NCBI GenBank assembly: GCA_027021365.1 | Contig: JALUUM010000020.1 | Location: forward strand, 392,726 to 456,725 | Direction: 5' to 3' | Length of the DNA stretch: 64,000 nucleotides | Origin: Spirochaetales bacterium | GTDB taxonomy: Bacteria; Spirochaetota; Spirochaetia; SZUA-6 | Program-made: the position numbers and the translations under genes | In this document: one piece after another, positions 1 to 9,335 of the stretch | Position numbering within the stretch: position 1 is the first letter of the stretch | Layout of the letters: every line of letters starts with the position of its first letter | The notes under the pieces: model-generated | What the model saw: only the letters and a program-made list of their open reading frames with translations | Told to the model about the DNA's origin: nothing | The model's database searches: none

Positions 1-2
1 AA

Positions 3-185
3 AGGAACGAATTCGAACAGATACTCCCTAAAGCGGGGAGCTTTGAAGTTGAGCTGCATGGCAAAGATATGCCCGCAGATACAGTTTCGCGGGGAATCCT
101 CAGAATAAAGAGGGATTCGGTAAGCTTGGAAGGTGATACAAGAGGAAGTATAGAAGAAATAATAATTAAAAAAAGGATAGATTAA
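3..185 (+). CDS. C-terminal end of a truncated gene, possibly riboflavin kinase/FAD synthetase
   Basis: An open frame enters from the left edge and stops with TAA at 183-185, giving the last 60 residues of a protein. The visible part contains ILPKAGSFEVELHGKDMPA and ends EEIIIKKRID. A small beta-rich segment with a Pro-x-Gly-x-(Y/F)-x-V pattern resembles the C-terminal riboflavin kinase barrel of RibF, and ribF commonly lies directly upstream of rpsO-pnp in bacteria. Both points are suggestive only, since no catalytic motif is in view. It lies 39 bases upstream of rpsO on the same strand, so co-transcription is plausible. A different small beta-barrel protein cannot be excluded. Confidence 0.4.
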   Translation, partial: RNEFEQILPKAGSFEVELHGKDMPADTVSRGILRIKRDSVSLEGDTRGSIEEIIIKKRID

Positions 186-224
186 GAAGAGTTATATTAT
201 AGACATGTTACAGGAGGAAGATTT

Positions 225-494
225 ATGTCTTTGGCAAAAGAGATGAAGAGAGAGATTATAAGCAATTTCGGACATCACGAGGGTGATACCGGCTCCACGG
301 AAGTACAAATTGCGCTTCTTACAAAGAGGATACAGGTGCTCACAGAGCATTTCAAGGTACACAAGAAGGACCACAATTCAAGACGTGGTCTCCTTCAGCT
401 AGTTGGTCAGAGAAGGAAATTGCTAAATTATCTCAAGAAGAAGGATCTCGAGAAGTATAGAGAGATCATAAAAAAACTGAATCTAAGGAAATAA
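225..494 (+). CDS. rpsO: 30S ribosomal protein S15
   Basis: This gene encodes S15, a primary 16S rRNA-binding protein of the small-subunit platform. The 89-residue length is exactly that of the family. The helical S15 signature is visible: [18 protein letters not shown] near residues 15-32, then the H-x-x-D-H-x-S-R-R-G-L rRNA-binding stretch ([12 protein letters not shown], about residues 46-57) and [12 protein letters not shown]. The ATG is preceded by a strong Shine-Dalgarno (AGGAGG, 211-216), which fixes the start. pnp follows 26 bases downstream, the usual bacterial rpsO-pnp pairing. In other bacteria S15 represses its own translation through its leader; no such structure was established here. 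Confidence 0.98.
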   Translation: MSLAKEMKREIISNFGHHEGDTGSTEVQIALLTKRIQVLTEHFKVHKKDHNSRRGLLQLVGQRRKLLNYLKKKDLEKYREIIKKLNLRK

Positions 495-520
495 AAAATA
501 TTATAAGGAAATAAGTTATA

Positions 521-2689
521 ATGATAGAACAAGTTAAATTACGTATCGGTGAAGACGATCTGATACTGGAAACTGGCAGGATGGCAAAACAGGCAAACGG
601 AGCTGTTTTTGCAAGATATGCCGGTTCTGCTGTACTTGCTACAGTGTGTTGCTCGGAAAAGGATATAGAAGGTTTGGATTATGTACCGCTTTCGGTAGAT
701 TACAACGAAAAATATTATGCTGCAGGGAAGATTCCCGGTGGTTTCATAAAGAGAGAAGGCAGGCCAAAGGACAAAGAAATCCTTGTATCCCGACTGATAG
801 ACAGACCGATGAGGCCTCTTTTCTCTAAAAAATTCAAGAGGGAAATTCAAATAGTACCAACTACGATCTCGACGGATCAGATAAATCCGCCAGATGTTAT
901 TGCAATGATTGCCTCCTCTGCGGCTGTAATGATATCCGACATTCCCTTCGACGGACCGGTGGGTGCCGTTAGAGTGGGTTATATTGATGGCGAATATATT
1001 ATCAATCCAACCTTCGACCAGATAGAGAACAGTGAGTTGGACATAATAGTTGCAGGAACTGAGATGGGAATAACAATGGTCGAAGGTGGAGGAAAAGAAG
1101 TAGAAGAGAGCGTCTTGCTTCAGGCAATAGAGGAAGCTCATAAGACAATCAAGGAACTATGCAGAATTCAGCTCGAGCTTGTGGAAAAAGCAGGAAAAGA
1201 GAAGATAAAGCTTGAAGATGAAGAAGAACCATTCGAACTAAAGGATGAAATCTATAGTTGGGCCTATCCTAAACTGGAAACTGCATGTTTTGAAAAGGGA
1301 AAACTGAATCGGCAGAAGGCAATAAAGAAGGTAAAAGAAGAAGTGCTTTCCAGGTTTGAAGATAGGCTGGAAGAGGAAGATATTAAAAAGGTTAGTAATC
1401 TCTTCGAGGAAATGGAGAGTGAAATCGTAAGAAAATCAATCCTGGAACGTGGTATAAGAACGGACGGAAGAAAACCGGATGAGATAAGACCAATTACCTG
1501 CGAAATTGATATTCTTCCGAGAACGCATGGTTCCGCCCTTTTTACAAGGGGTGAGACACAATCCCTTGCAGTTACGACCCTTGGTACGGTTTATGATGAG
1601 CAAATTATGGATGATATCGAGGGTGATGCCAGAAAAACCTTCATGCTTCACTACAACTTTCCACCCTATTCCGTTGGTGAGACTGGCAGATTGTTTACCG
1701 GTAGAAGAGAGATAGGGCACGGTCATCTTGCGGAAAGAGCACTTCAGGCCGTATTACCGTCAAAGGAAGATTTCCCTTACACTATAAGGATAGTATCGGA
1801 GATTCTTGAATCAAACGGGTCATCATCGATGGCTTCCGTATGCGGGGGCACTTTGAGCCTGTTGAATGCCGGTGTTCCGATAAAGAAGTCTGTTGCAGGA
1901 ATTGCAATGGGACTTGTGACGGAAGGTGAGAAATCTGTAATCTTGTCTGATATACTCGGTGAAGAGGATCATCTGGGAGATATGGATTTCAAAGTGGCTG
2001 GTACGAAGGACGGAATAACAGCATTTCAGATGGACATAAAGATAGAGGCTGTCGATTACAATATACTGAAGAAAGCATTGTCCCAGGCACGTGAGGGAAG
2101 GTTGTACATCCTTGATATAATGAACAAGACAATAGAGGAACCGCGCAGTTCACTTTCCGATTTTGCCCCAAAGATAATATCCATGCAGATAAATCCTGAT
2201 AAGATCGGAGCAATAATCGGACTTGGCGGAAAAGTCATAAAGGGTATTTCTGAAAAAACCGGTGCAACCATAAATATAGAGGACAGCGGAAATATCATCA
2301 TATACTGCAAAAAGAAAGAAGGTGCCGAGGAAGCGCAGGCAATGATAGAAGCTCTCCTCGAAGAACCTGTAGTGGGCAAGATATACAAGGGTAAAGTTAA
2401 ACGAATAGTGGACTTTGGAGCCTTCATAGAATATCTCCCGGGTAAGGAAGGACTCTGTCATATTTCAAAGATATCGGATAGAAGGGTAGAATCGGTAGGG
2501 GATGTTTTGAAAGAAGGGCAGGAAGTGGAAGTAAAAATTATTGAAATAGACAAAATGGGAAGAGTCAATTTGAGTATCAAGGATGCCGTGGAAGGGCCAG
2601 CGGGTATCGTTGACAGGAATAGTAGTCATCGTAGTGGCAACCGAAGCCATCAGGACAGGAGACATTCGAGAGGACCTCATCGGAGATAG
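521..2689 (+). CDS. pnp: polyribonucleotide nucleotidyltransferase (PNPase)
   Basis: PNPase is a trimeric 3'-5' phosphorolytic exoribonuclease that degrades mRNA using phosphate. All family domains are seen in order: a first RNase PH domain (about residues 10-140), a helical linker, a second RNase PH domain (about 310-550) with the catalytic-site segment [10 protein letters not shown] near 487-496, a KH domain with its G-x-x-G loop ([18 protein letters not shown], about 565-585) and an S1 domain (about 620-690, [19 protein letters not shown]). The tail after S1 is short, basic and His/Arg/Ser-rich. The 722-residue length is normal. It is co-directional with rpsO and only 3 bases from the next gene, a peptidase. 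Confidence 0.98.
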   Translation: MIEQVKLRIGEDDLILETGRMAKQANGAVFARYAGSAVLATVCCSEKDIEGLDYVPLSVDYNEKYYAAGKIPGGFIKREGRPKDKEILVSRLIDRPMRPLFSKKFKREIQIVPTTISTDQINPPDVIAMIASSAAVMISDIPFDGPVGAVRVGYIDGEYIINPTFDQIENSELDIIVAGTEMGITMVEGGGKEVEESVLLQAIEEAHKTIKELCRIQLELVEKAGKEKIKLEDEEEPFELKDEIYSWAYPKLETACFEKGKLNRQKAIKKVKEEVLSRFEDRLEEEDIKKVSNLFEEMESEIVRKSILERGIRTDGRKPDEIRPITCEIDILPRTHGSALFTRGETQSLAVTTLGTVYDEQIMDDIEGDARKTFMLHYNFPPYSVGETGRLFTGRREIGHGHLAERALQAVLPSKEDFPYTIRIVSEILESNGSSSMASVCGGTLSLLNAGVPIKKSVAGIAMGLVTEGEKSVILSDILGEEDHLGDMDFKVAGTKDGITAFQMDIKIEAVDYNILKKALSQAREGRLYILDIMNKTIEEPRSSLSDFAPKIISMQINPDKIGAIIGLGGKVIKGISEKTGATINIEDSGNIIIYCKKKEGAEEAQAMIEALLEEPVVGKIYKGKVKRIVDFGAFIEYLPGKEGLCHISKISDRRVESVGDVLKEGQEVEVKIIEIDKMGRVNLSIKDAVEGPAGIVDRNSSHRSGNRSHQDRRHSRGPHRR

Positions 2690-2692
2690 ATA

Positions 2693-3922
2693 GTGATAGA
2701 AACCAAGAACCTTGCCAACGGTACTGTCTTGCTGCAAGAAACTGTTGAAAGTACCGATACCGTTTCGATTGGTTTCTGGTTTACACATGGTTCGAGGGAT
2801 GAGAGGGAAGGGGAGCATGGCTTCTCCCATTTCCTCGAACACATGCTTTTCAAAGGAACAAGAAAAAGAACAGCCTACCAGATAGCAAGTGATATCGATC
2901 GAGTAGGAGGCTTGTTAAACGCCTTCACGGAGAAAGAAACGACTTGCTTTTACTCCATAGTACCCAAGGAAGCCATCGAATTGTCAATAGACATACTTAC
3001 TGATATGCTTTCAAATTCAATAATAAGTGACACCGACGTGGCAAGGGAGAAACTGGTCGTAGAAAATGAAATACGGGCAGTCGAAGATTCGCCTGAAGAA
3101 ATAGCACACGAGTTGTATCTTAAGGAATTGTGGAACAATCATCCGCTTGTCAGAAAGATAACAGGTAATATGGAGGATGTAAAAAAGTTTGAAAGAGAAA
3201 AACTGTTAAAATTTTACCATGAAAACTACAGACTTGAGAATGCAATCATATCTGTTGCCGGTAATTTTAATGGCGAGCAGGTAACAGGAATTCTGCATGA
3301 GAGGATAAAGAAAAGAACTAAAGGCAGAAAAGACTACTCCCGAAAGCCCCCCCAAAGCAATACCTTCAACCACTATATCTCCAGTAATTTCAATCAGGTA
3401 CAGATCTATGCCGGTTTACCCTTTATCCCAAGGAACAGGCTGGAAGATTACTATGATATGGTTGTTTTGAGTACCATCTTCGGTGAATCGATAAGCTCTC
3501 GTCTCTTTCAGGAATTAAGAGAGAATAAGGGTCTTTGTTACACGGTATATTCATATAGAACATATTTCTCGGACATTGCACTGTGGACAGTTTATGCAAG
3601 CACCGGCCCTTCTCAAACCGAAGAACTAATATCCGCATTAAAAAGAGAAACGGAGAAATTAAAGAATAATCCGCCTTCGAAAGAGGAGATTGAAAACGCC
3701 AAGTCTCATCTAAGGGGGAGTATTGTCCTTGCCAAAGAAGATATGGAAACAAGGATGAAGAGAATGGTAAGACAGTATATACTGCGTGGTGATGTTTTTC
3801 CTTTTGAGAAGTCGCTGGAGTATATAGAAGAAGTAAACAGGACTAGGATAGCCGAAAGAATAGAAAAATTATTCAAGGAAAAAGATTTCAGTTATTTGGT
3901 TTATGGCAACAGAGAGCGGTAG
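2693..3922 (+). CDS. M16-family zinc metallopeptidase (processing-peptidase-like)
   Basis: This is a 409-residue single-unit M16 protease. The inverted zinc motif H-x-x-E-H is seen as HFLEH at residues 46-50, and the third zinc ligand is expected at E126 in ENEIRA, 77 residues on, the classical spacing. The C-terminal half carries the family's R-L-F-x-E-L-R-E substrate-binding segment (SSRLFQELRENKGLCYTVYS, split by no gap). The start is a GTG three bases after the pnp stop, so translation is probably coupled. The pnp-M16-dut order is common in Gram-positives and spirochetes. There is no signal peptide, so it is likely cytoplasmic. Its substrate is unknown. Confidence 0.93.
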   Translation: MIETKNLANGTVLLQETVESTDTVSIGFWFTHGSRDEREGEHGFSHFLEHMLFKGTRKRTAYQIASDIDRVGGLLNAFTEKETTCFYSIVPKEAIELSIDILTDMLSNSIISDTDVAREKLVVENEIRAVEDSPEEIAHELYLKELWNNHPLVRKITGNMEDVKKFEREKLLKFYHENYRLENAIISVAGNFNGEQVTGILHERIKKRTKGRKDYSRKPPQSNTFNHYISSNFNQVQIYAGLPFIPRNRLEDYYDMVVLSTIFGESISSRLFQELRENKGLCYTVYSYRTYFSDIALWTVYASTGPSQTEELISALKRETEKLKNNPPSKEEIENAKSHLRGSIVLAKEDMETRMKRMVRQYILRGDVFPFEKSLEYIEEVNRTRIAERIEKLFKEKDFSYLVYGNRER

Positions 3923-3925
3923 TAA

Positions 3926-4363
3926 ATGAGAGAGATAACAGTTAAGTACATATCCGAAAAAGGTTTTAAACCTGAATACAAGTCAGTCGGAGCATCGGGA
4001 GCAGATATCAAGGCAACTTTGAAGCATGATGTAACACTTAAACCGGGAGAAATAGTAACCATTCCTACAGGATTGTACCTTGATATTCCAGCGGGTTATG
4101 AAGCACAGGTAAGGCCAAGATCCGGTTTGGCTGCAAAGTACGGTGTTACAATTGTAAATGCACCAGGTACGATCGATTCGGATTATCGGGGTGAAATAAG
4201 AGTTGTCATGATAAATCTCGGGAATAAAGATTTTGTCATAAAGAATGGTGATAGAATAGCCCAACTAGTTTTCGCTCCCGTAACAAGGGCGATTTTCAAT
4301 AAAGTGGAGAAAATCAGCGAGAGTATCCGTGGTGAAGGTGGATTCGGTTCGACAGGGTTATAA
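3926..4363 (+). CDS. dut: deoxyuridine 5'-triphosphate nucleotidohydrolase (dUTPase)
   Basis: dUTPase hydrolyses dUTP to dUMP and pyrophosphate, keeping uracil out of DNA and feeding dTMP synthesis. All five trimeric-dUTPase motifs are visible in 145 residues: GADIKA (motif 1), RPRSGLAAKYGV (2), GTIDSDYRGEIRVVM (3), GDRIAQLVFAPV (4) and the C-terminal GEGGFGSTG (5), which closes over the phosphates. The gene starts 3 bases after the M16 peptidase stop and ends 5 bases before the next start, so it is inside a tight operon. The function is confident; tmk, the next step towards dTTP, lies far away at 51614. Confidence 0.97.
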   Translation: MREITVKYISEKGFKPEYKSVGASGADIKATLKHDVTLKPGEIVTIPTGLYLDIPAGYEAQVRPRSGLAAKYGVTIVNAPGTIDSDYRGEIRVVMINLGNKDFVIKNGDRIAQLVFAPVTRAIFNKVEKISESIRGEGGFGSTGL

Positions 4364-4368
4364 ATTGG

Positions 4369-6039
4369 ATGAAGTATTATCTGCTAATTCTGATTGCGAT
4401 TTTTCTCTTCTTTTCATGTGAAACCCTTCAAAACAAGCAAGGTACTTCTACTGGGGAAGTACAGTCTGTCACGAAAAAAAATAAAATGAAAATAACAATC
4501 CCAGATAACTCAAAGAAGTCGGCAGGCCCCAGGGTTGAACCAAAAGTGGAGCCTAAGATGGAGCCCGAAGTGGAGGAAGTTTCACAAGGGGAAGCACAAG
4601 GGGAAGCACACGGGGAAGCTGAAACCCTCTATAGAGAGGCTTTTGCGCTTTACAGGAAAAGAGAGTTCGGGGAAAGTCTCTCAGTATTGAGGGACATCAG
4701 GATAAAATATCCCGAAACGGATTTAATGGATAAAGTCTTACTATTAAGTGCCAGATCAGAGATGGAACTGGGAGAATCCTTCAGGGCAAGGTACTTTCTG
4801 AAACAGGTTCTTGCAACAAAAAATGATAGTTCAAGAAGGGGAAAGAGGGAGTCAAAGCTGGAAGCCAGTTTATTACTAGGGCGCATTCTTAAGAAAGAGA
4901 GAATGTACGATGAAGCCCTGCAGTATTACAGAAAAAGCATCCATGAATACAGAGATCTTATATCACCGGAAGATCGATCACTGGTATATCTCGATATGAC
5001 AGAGATACTCTTTTATTTCAGTCATGACAGGATAAATGCCAGGAATACCCTTCGGTTGGTGGATGAAAAGCTTATTGGAACTGTCAATGAGAAGCGATAC
5101 CTGAGTCTAAAAAAGTATCTTCTTTGGGAAAATATATCAAAGGAAAACTTGTCCATAAGTGACGGAAACATATCGGCATTGGCAGTGGACGGAGACGACC
5201 TTTGGGTTGGAACCTGGAACGGTGGAATTGCAAGGTATTCTTTGAGCAGTGGTAAAGTGCTCGTTTTCAGAATTGGGAAACAATCAATAGTTCCGCGTTC
5301 GGTAAGAACCATATGGCCGGCGAAAAAACGAGTATGGGTAGGAGGATTCAATGGTCTCTCCTATTATTCGAAGAGAACCGGGAAATGGTATGATGTAGAC
5401 ACATTTGGTGGCCCAATTCCGATAAAGGTGGAATCTGTTGTAATGTGTAACAATACACTGTACGCAGGAACCCTTGGTAGTGGTCTTTGGAAATTAAAAG
5501 ACAATAAATGGATACGGATCCTGAAGGATTCGGGAATCGACTTCATAAATACTATGAAAGTTTATGAAGAATACATTTTGATCGGTACTATGGATGCGGG
5601 ACTCTTTATTTTTGATACCGGTAAAGATGTTATCATCAACTTCGTGAAAATATACCCTACTTTCCGACCTAAAAATATAACCACTATTCTTGTTGAAAGT
5701 GACATGTCTCTCTGGATAGGAACTTACGGAGAGGGACTTTACAACTGGGACAGAAGGAGAAATAGTGTAAAAGCATATACCGTCGAAAACGGAATGCTGG
5801 GAGAAGATTGGATACTGTGCAGTGTTAAGGGGGTGAAGGGACTTTATTTTGGTACTTTTGGTGGCGGAGTAATAAGGGTACCGATAGGCCCCAAAGAAAG
5901 TAGAAGAAGTTTTACTACTTTCAGACTGGAAGACGGTCTTGCTTCGATGGACATCTCCTCTGCCGTTTATTCTAACGAGAGGCTATTTTTTGGCACACTT
6001 GGTATGGGCATTTCCATTTTTTATGAGGCATACGAATGA
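4369..6039 (+). CDS. lipoprotein with TPR-like repeats and a beta-propeller domain
   Basis: The product is not assigned to a known function. A short charged start, a hydrophobic stretch and FFSC at residues 14-17 form a lipoprotein signal (lipid-modified Cys17), so it should be membrane-anchored. A low-complexity linker follows, with repeated VEPK/MEPE units and then GEAQ/GEAH units encoded by near-identical 12-base repeats (about 4590-4622). Residues 85-240 look helical and TPR-like (tandem Tyr-rich pairs). Residues 260-550 contain repeated DLWVGT, RVWVGG and LWIGTYGEGL units, the pattern of two-component-regulator-type propeller blades. It overlaps lptF by 4 bases. A role in envelope sensing or assembly is only an inference from its position. 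Confidence 0.85.
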   Translation: MKYYLLILIAIFLFFSCETLQNKQGTSTGEVQSVTKKNKMKITIPDNSKKSAGPRVEPKVEPKMEPEVEEVSQGEAQGEAHGEAETLYREAFALYRKREFGESLSVLRDIRIKYPETDLMDKVLLLSARSEMELGESFRARYFLKQVLATKNDSSRRGKRESKLEASLLLGRILKKERMYDEALQYYRKSIHEYRDLISPEDRSLVYLDMTEILFYFSHDRINARNTLRLVDEKLIGTVNEKRYLSLKKYLLWENISKENLSISDGNISALAVDGDDLWVGTWNGGIARYSLSSGKVLVFRIGKQSIVPRSVRTIWPAKKRVWVGGFNGLSYYSKRTGKWYDVDTFGGPIPIKVESVVMCNNTLYAGTLGSGLWKLKDNKWIRILKDSGIDFINTMKVYEEYILIGTMDAGLFIFDTGKDVIINFVKIYPTFRPKNITTILVESDMSLWIGTYGEGLYNWDRRRNSVKAYTVENGMLGEDWILCSVKGVKGLYFGTFGGGVIRVPIGPKESRRSFTTFRLEDGLASMDISSAVYSNERLFFGTLGMGISIFYEAYE

Positions 6040-7298
6040 GAAAGAGCCATAGAATCGTTTACATATATGTGATAAGGGAATTCATACTATCCTTTTTTAT
6101 AGCATTTCTCTTTTTCTTTATAATATTTTTTATCAATCAGATACTGGTAATGGCCGAACAGATATTTGCCAAGAAGGTTCCTTTCTCCGATGTGATATTG
6201 CTTATAGTCTATTCCATGCCAATTTTTATTGCGTTTTCATTTCCCTTTGGTTCTTTGGTGGGTGCCCTGATGGCAGTTGGCAGAATGTCTACCGATAATG
6301 AAATTCTGGCATTTCAGGCTTCCGGTATATCCTTAACACGAATTCTTGTTCCTCTTCTTATAATGGGGTTTCTCTTTACAATTCTCTCTTTCATAACAAA
6401 TGATTATTTCCTTCCCGCCGGAAATATAAAGTTAGGGAAACTATATAGAAAAATTCTCTATTCAAATCCATCACTGGAATTGGAACCTTATTCGATAAAA
6501 AACTATCAGAATACCACAATAATTACCGGCAAAGTAGTAGGAAAAAGGATTTACGATATAACGATAATTGACAGGGGGAATGACAACAGTAAGAGAACGA
6601 TAACAGCAAAAGAAGCCGAACTGAGTGAAGAAACCGGACAGAGGGGGGTAGTGTCACTGAATCTCCATGATGTGACCGTTATGGAAACGAAATTGAGTGA
6701 AACGGGCGATTATTCATATTCTTCGGCTGAAAATATGATTTACAATATACTCATAAAAAATATCAGCTATGCAATAGGCAGTGTAGGTCCGGCTGAAATG
6801 AGTTCTGTTGATGTATGGAAAGAAATAGTTAAAAAAAGTAAGGCGCTTGAAAAGAAGAGAAAGGCAAAGAGAGAGAGGATAATGAAAAACAGATATCTCC
6901 TTCGCCTTAAAATAACTGAATACTTGAGTGGTTATGAGAAGAGGGAAGACAGTGTAATTGCGGTCTATGAAAAGCTGAAAAAGGATAAAGCCTTCAGGTT
7001 AATAGATAAAAACCTTCAATATTTTAAACTTGAATTCTATAAAAAATTTGCTATTCCGGTAGCCTGTTTTTTCTTTATATTTCTTGCATTTCCTCTGGGG
7101 TTATTTGCAAGAAGAAGTGGGAGGGCTGTCGGCTTTGGTATTGGACTTATAATATCGACATTGTACTGGGCAATGCTCTTTGCAGGTCAGACCATCGCGG
7201 AAAGAATAGGAACTCCTCCTTTCATTTCTATATGGTCAGCCAATCTTGTAGTATTGATCTTTGCATTAATCATTTACGTTTACAGGGTAAAAAGATGA
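6036..7298 (+). CDS. lptF: LptF/LptG-family permease, first copy
   Basis: This YjgP/YjgQ-family protein is expected to form, with the next gene product, the membrane part of the Lpt ABC exporter that extracts lipopolysaccharide-like lipids from the inner membrane. It shows the family topology: three N-terminal membrane segments (about residues 10-120, including the EILAFQASGIS loop), a periplasmic beta-rich domain, a charged helix-rich insert (about 265-330) and three C-terminal segments (about 340-415). The ATG overlaps the preceding lipoprotein stop (ATGA) and its own stop overlaps the next ATG. Which copy is F and which is G cannot be settled by eye; neither LptB nor the periplasmic Lpt proteins are in the window. 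Confidence 0.85.
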   Translation: MRKSHRIVYIYVIREFILSFFIAFLFFFIIFFINQILVMAEQIFAKKVPFSDVILLIVYSMPIFIAFSFPFGSLVGALMAVGRMSTDNEILAFQASGISLTRILVPLLIMGFLFTILSFITNDYFLPAGNIKLGKLYRKILYSNPSLELEPYSIKNYQNTTIITGKVVGKRIYDITIIDRGNDNSKRTITAKEAELSEETGQRGVVSLNLHDVTVMETKLSETGDYSYSSAENMIYNILIKNISYAIGSVGPAEMSSVDVWKEIVKKSKALEKKRKAKRERIMKNRYLLRLKITEYLSGYEKREDSVIAVYEKLKKDKAFRLIDKNLQYFKLEFYKKFAIPVACFFFIFLAFPLGLFARRSGRAVGFGIGLIISTLYWAMLFAGQTIAERIGTPPFISIWSANLVVLIFALIIYVYRVKR

Positions 7299-8374
7299 TA
7301 ACCATACACAAGATGACTGTAAAATCTTTTTTACCGGTCTTCTTTATTTCCATTCTGTTTTTTGTTCTCATACTTGAACTTGTTGATATGTTTTCGAATC
7401 TATGGAGATATTACAATAACGATGTAACTGTTTTACAGATGCTTAAAATATCTTTGCTGTACCTCCCTAAGTGTATATTCTATTCGGTTCCTATTGCACT
7501 TCTCTTTTCGATAGCCTTTGCACTTGGAACGATGTATGCAAATAATGAATTGATTGCGGTACTGGGAGCAGGAATCAGCTTTTATCAGTTGATACTACCA
7601 CTGATTCTGATTGGAATTCTGCTATCCGGTTTCCAATTCTGGTTTGAAAATAGTGTAGTGATACCAACCTACAAAGAAAAAGAAAAGCTTTACAACACTC
7701 TGGTAAATAAAAATGTTTCCTATGATAATAAAAATGTTACTGTAATAAGTGATAACAATAGGGCAATTTATCGAGCCGGGTATTATAACAATAGAAGAAA
7801 GACTCTTACTGATGTGATGATAGTAATCAAAGATGAAAGAGGAAATTTTAAAAGGAGGATAGACGCAGCTTGGGCTGAGTGGAATGGAAAATACTGGATT
7901 CTACATAATGCAAGAATATTTTCATGGGATTCCTCTCACAAGGAGCTTATAGAGGAAGACCGGTCTGATTATTCTGACAATAGTATAAACAAGAAACCGG
8001 ATGCATTCAAAGAGATTACGAGAAAAGTAGAAGAGATGAATTTTAACGATGCAACAGAATGGATAAAAACTCTGAAAAAGGCTGGACTGCCTTACAGGGA
8101 GGCTCTGACAAATTATTATAAAAAAATAGCTTTTTCCCTGACTCCCCTGATCGTTGTCTTGCTTTCATCTGTAATAGGAAGTTCATTCAAGAAGAATATT
8201 CTACTGATGAGCCTTATATCTGCTTTATCGTTGACCGTGGTATATTATGGCACTCAAATGTTTACATCGGTTCTTGCAAAAAATGGGTACATTCCCCCAT
8301 TAATGGGAGCCTGGGCTCCCTTTATAATATTCTTTTCCGGAAGTGTCTTTTTATTTCGATATACGAAAACTTGA
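7295..8374 (+). CDS. lptG: LptF/LptG-family permease, second copy
   Basis: This is the partner of the preceding YjgP/YjgQ permease, 359 residues from the ATG at 7295, which overlaps the upstream stop in an ATGA. An in-frame start further upstream (7232) lies inside lptF and would add an unrelated tail, so it is rejected. There are three N-terminal membrane helices (about 12-120, with NELIAVLGAGISF, the family loop), a periplasmic domain (about 125-265) and three helices at the C-terminus. The tandem pair in one operon is the usual arrangement. It is predicted to act in lipopolysaccharide or lipid export with LptB. Confidence 0.85.
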   Translation: MITIHKMTVKSFLPVFFISILFFVLILELVDMFSNLWRYYNNDVTVLQMLKISLLYLPKCIFYSVPIALLFSIAFALGTMYANNELIAVLGAGISFYQLILPLILIGILLSGFQFWFENSVVIPTYKEKEKLYNTLVNKNVSYDNKNVTVISDNNRAIYRAGYYNNRRKTLTDVMIVIKDERGNFKRRIDAAWAEWNGKYWILHNARIFSWDSSHKELIEEDRSDYSDNSINKKPDAFKEITRKVEEMNFNDATEWIKTLKKAGLPYREALTNYYKKIAFSLTPLIVVLLSSVIGSSFKKNILLMSLISALSLTVVYYGTQMFTSVLAKNGYIPPLMGAWAPFIIFFSGSVFLFRYTKT

Positions 8375-8396
8375 ATCTTGAGGAGGTATCTTGAGC

Positions 8397-9335
8397 ATGG
8401 AGTACGTAATAGGGATGGATTTCGGTGGCACATCAGTCAAGGCTGGTATTGTTGACGATGAGGGAAGAATAATTGAAAGAGATACGATTCCCATAGATGC
8501 GTTGAGCAGCTTTGATGAAATTATGACCCCTGTAATCCAATGGATAAAGAACAGGGTGAAAAAAAACGAACTGGAAATAAGGGCGGTTGGTATTGGTACA
8601 CCAGGCTTTACTGACAAGAAAAGGGGTATTCTCATTGCCGGTGCAGAAAATATTCCATCGTTGAAGGGTCATTCAATACCCGGGATGATCGAAAAGCAAA
8701 CAGGTGTAGTAGCATTTGCCGACAATGATGCTACATGTGCTGCTGCGGGTGAACTCCTCTTTGGAATAGGGAAAAAATACAGGAACTTTGTGATGATAAC
8801 CCTGGGAACAGGGATTGGTGGTGGCATTGCCATTGATGGAAGGATATACCGTGGCCGGGATGGCTTTGCCGGTGAAATAGGTCATATGTGTCTGGATCCG
8901 GGAGGGCCGCATTGCAATTGTGGCAGCAGGGGATGTTTCGAACAGTATGCATCTGGCCCTGCAATGGTAAGGTTGTATTCTGAAAAATTGAAGAAACGCG
9001 GAATAAAACCTTCGGAGAAATTGACACCAAAGGATCTATTCGATGCAGCAAGAAGAAATGATGAAGTTGCCATGGAGACCTTGGACTTGGTTGGGCTGAG
9101 AATAGCCCAGGCTTTCGGTACGCTTTTAAATATATTCAACGCAGGAGCCTGTATTATGGGTGGTGGCATATCGAAATCAGGCGACCTGCTGAAAAAAATT
9201 GTTTCAAAGCATCTTCCCGATTTCGTATGGCCGGAATTGCTTGAAAATGTTTCCCTTGAGATTGCGGAACTTCAGAATGATGCCGGAATAATAGGTGCGG
9301 CAGCTCAGGCATATGAGAGGCTACTCTCGAAATGA
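8397..9335 (+). CDS. ROK-family sugar kinase, probable glucokinase
   Basis: ROK proteins with these features phosphorylate glucose or related sugars with ATP. The N-terminal phosphate-binding loop is GMDFGGTSVKAG. The catalytic Asp region is FADNDATCAAAGE, and the ROK zinc site is seen as CNCGSRGCFEQYASG (C-x-C-x-x-x-x-C, with an upstream GHMCLDPGG). No helix-turn-helix precedes the kinase, so it is an enzyme rather than a ROK repressor. The ATG at 8397 is preferred over the TTG at 8391 because AGGAGG at 8381-8386 then lies 10 bases upstream instead of 4. It overlaps tgt by 4 bases. N-acetylmannosamine or fructose kinase activity is an alternative. Confidence 0.9.
   Translation: MEYVIGMDFGGTSVKAGIVDDEGRIIERDTIPIDALSSFDEIMTPVIQWIKNRVKKNELEIRAVGIGTPGFTDKKRGILIAGAENIPSLKGHSIPGMIEKQTGVVAFADNDATCAAAGELLFGIGKKYRNFVMITLGTGIGGGIAIDGRIYRGRDGFAGEIGHMCLDPGGPHCNCGSRGCFEQYASGPAMVRLYSEKLKKRGIKPSEKLTPKDLFDAARRNDEVAMETLDLVGLRIAQAFGTLLNIFNAGACIMGGGISKSGDLLKKIVSKHLPDFVWPELLENVSLEIAELQNDAGIIGAAAQAYERLLSK

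Noticed and set aside
539..1141. 200-codon minus-strand open frame inside pnp
   Set aside because: Lies entirely opposite a confidently identified gene, with atypical composition and no start signals.
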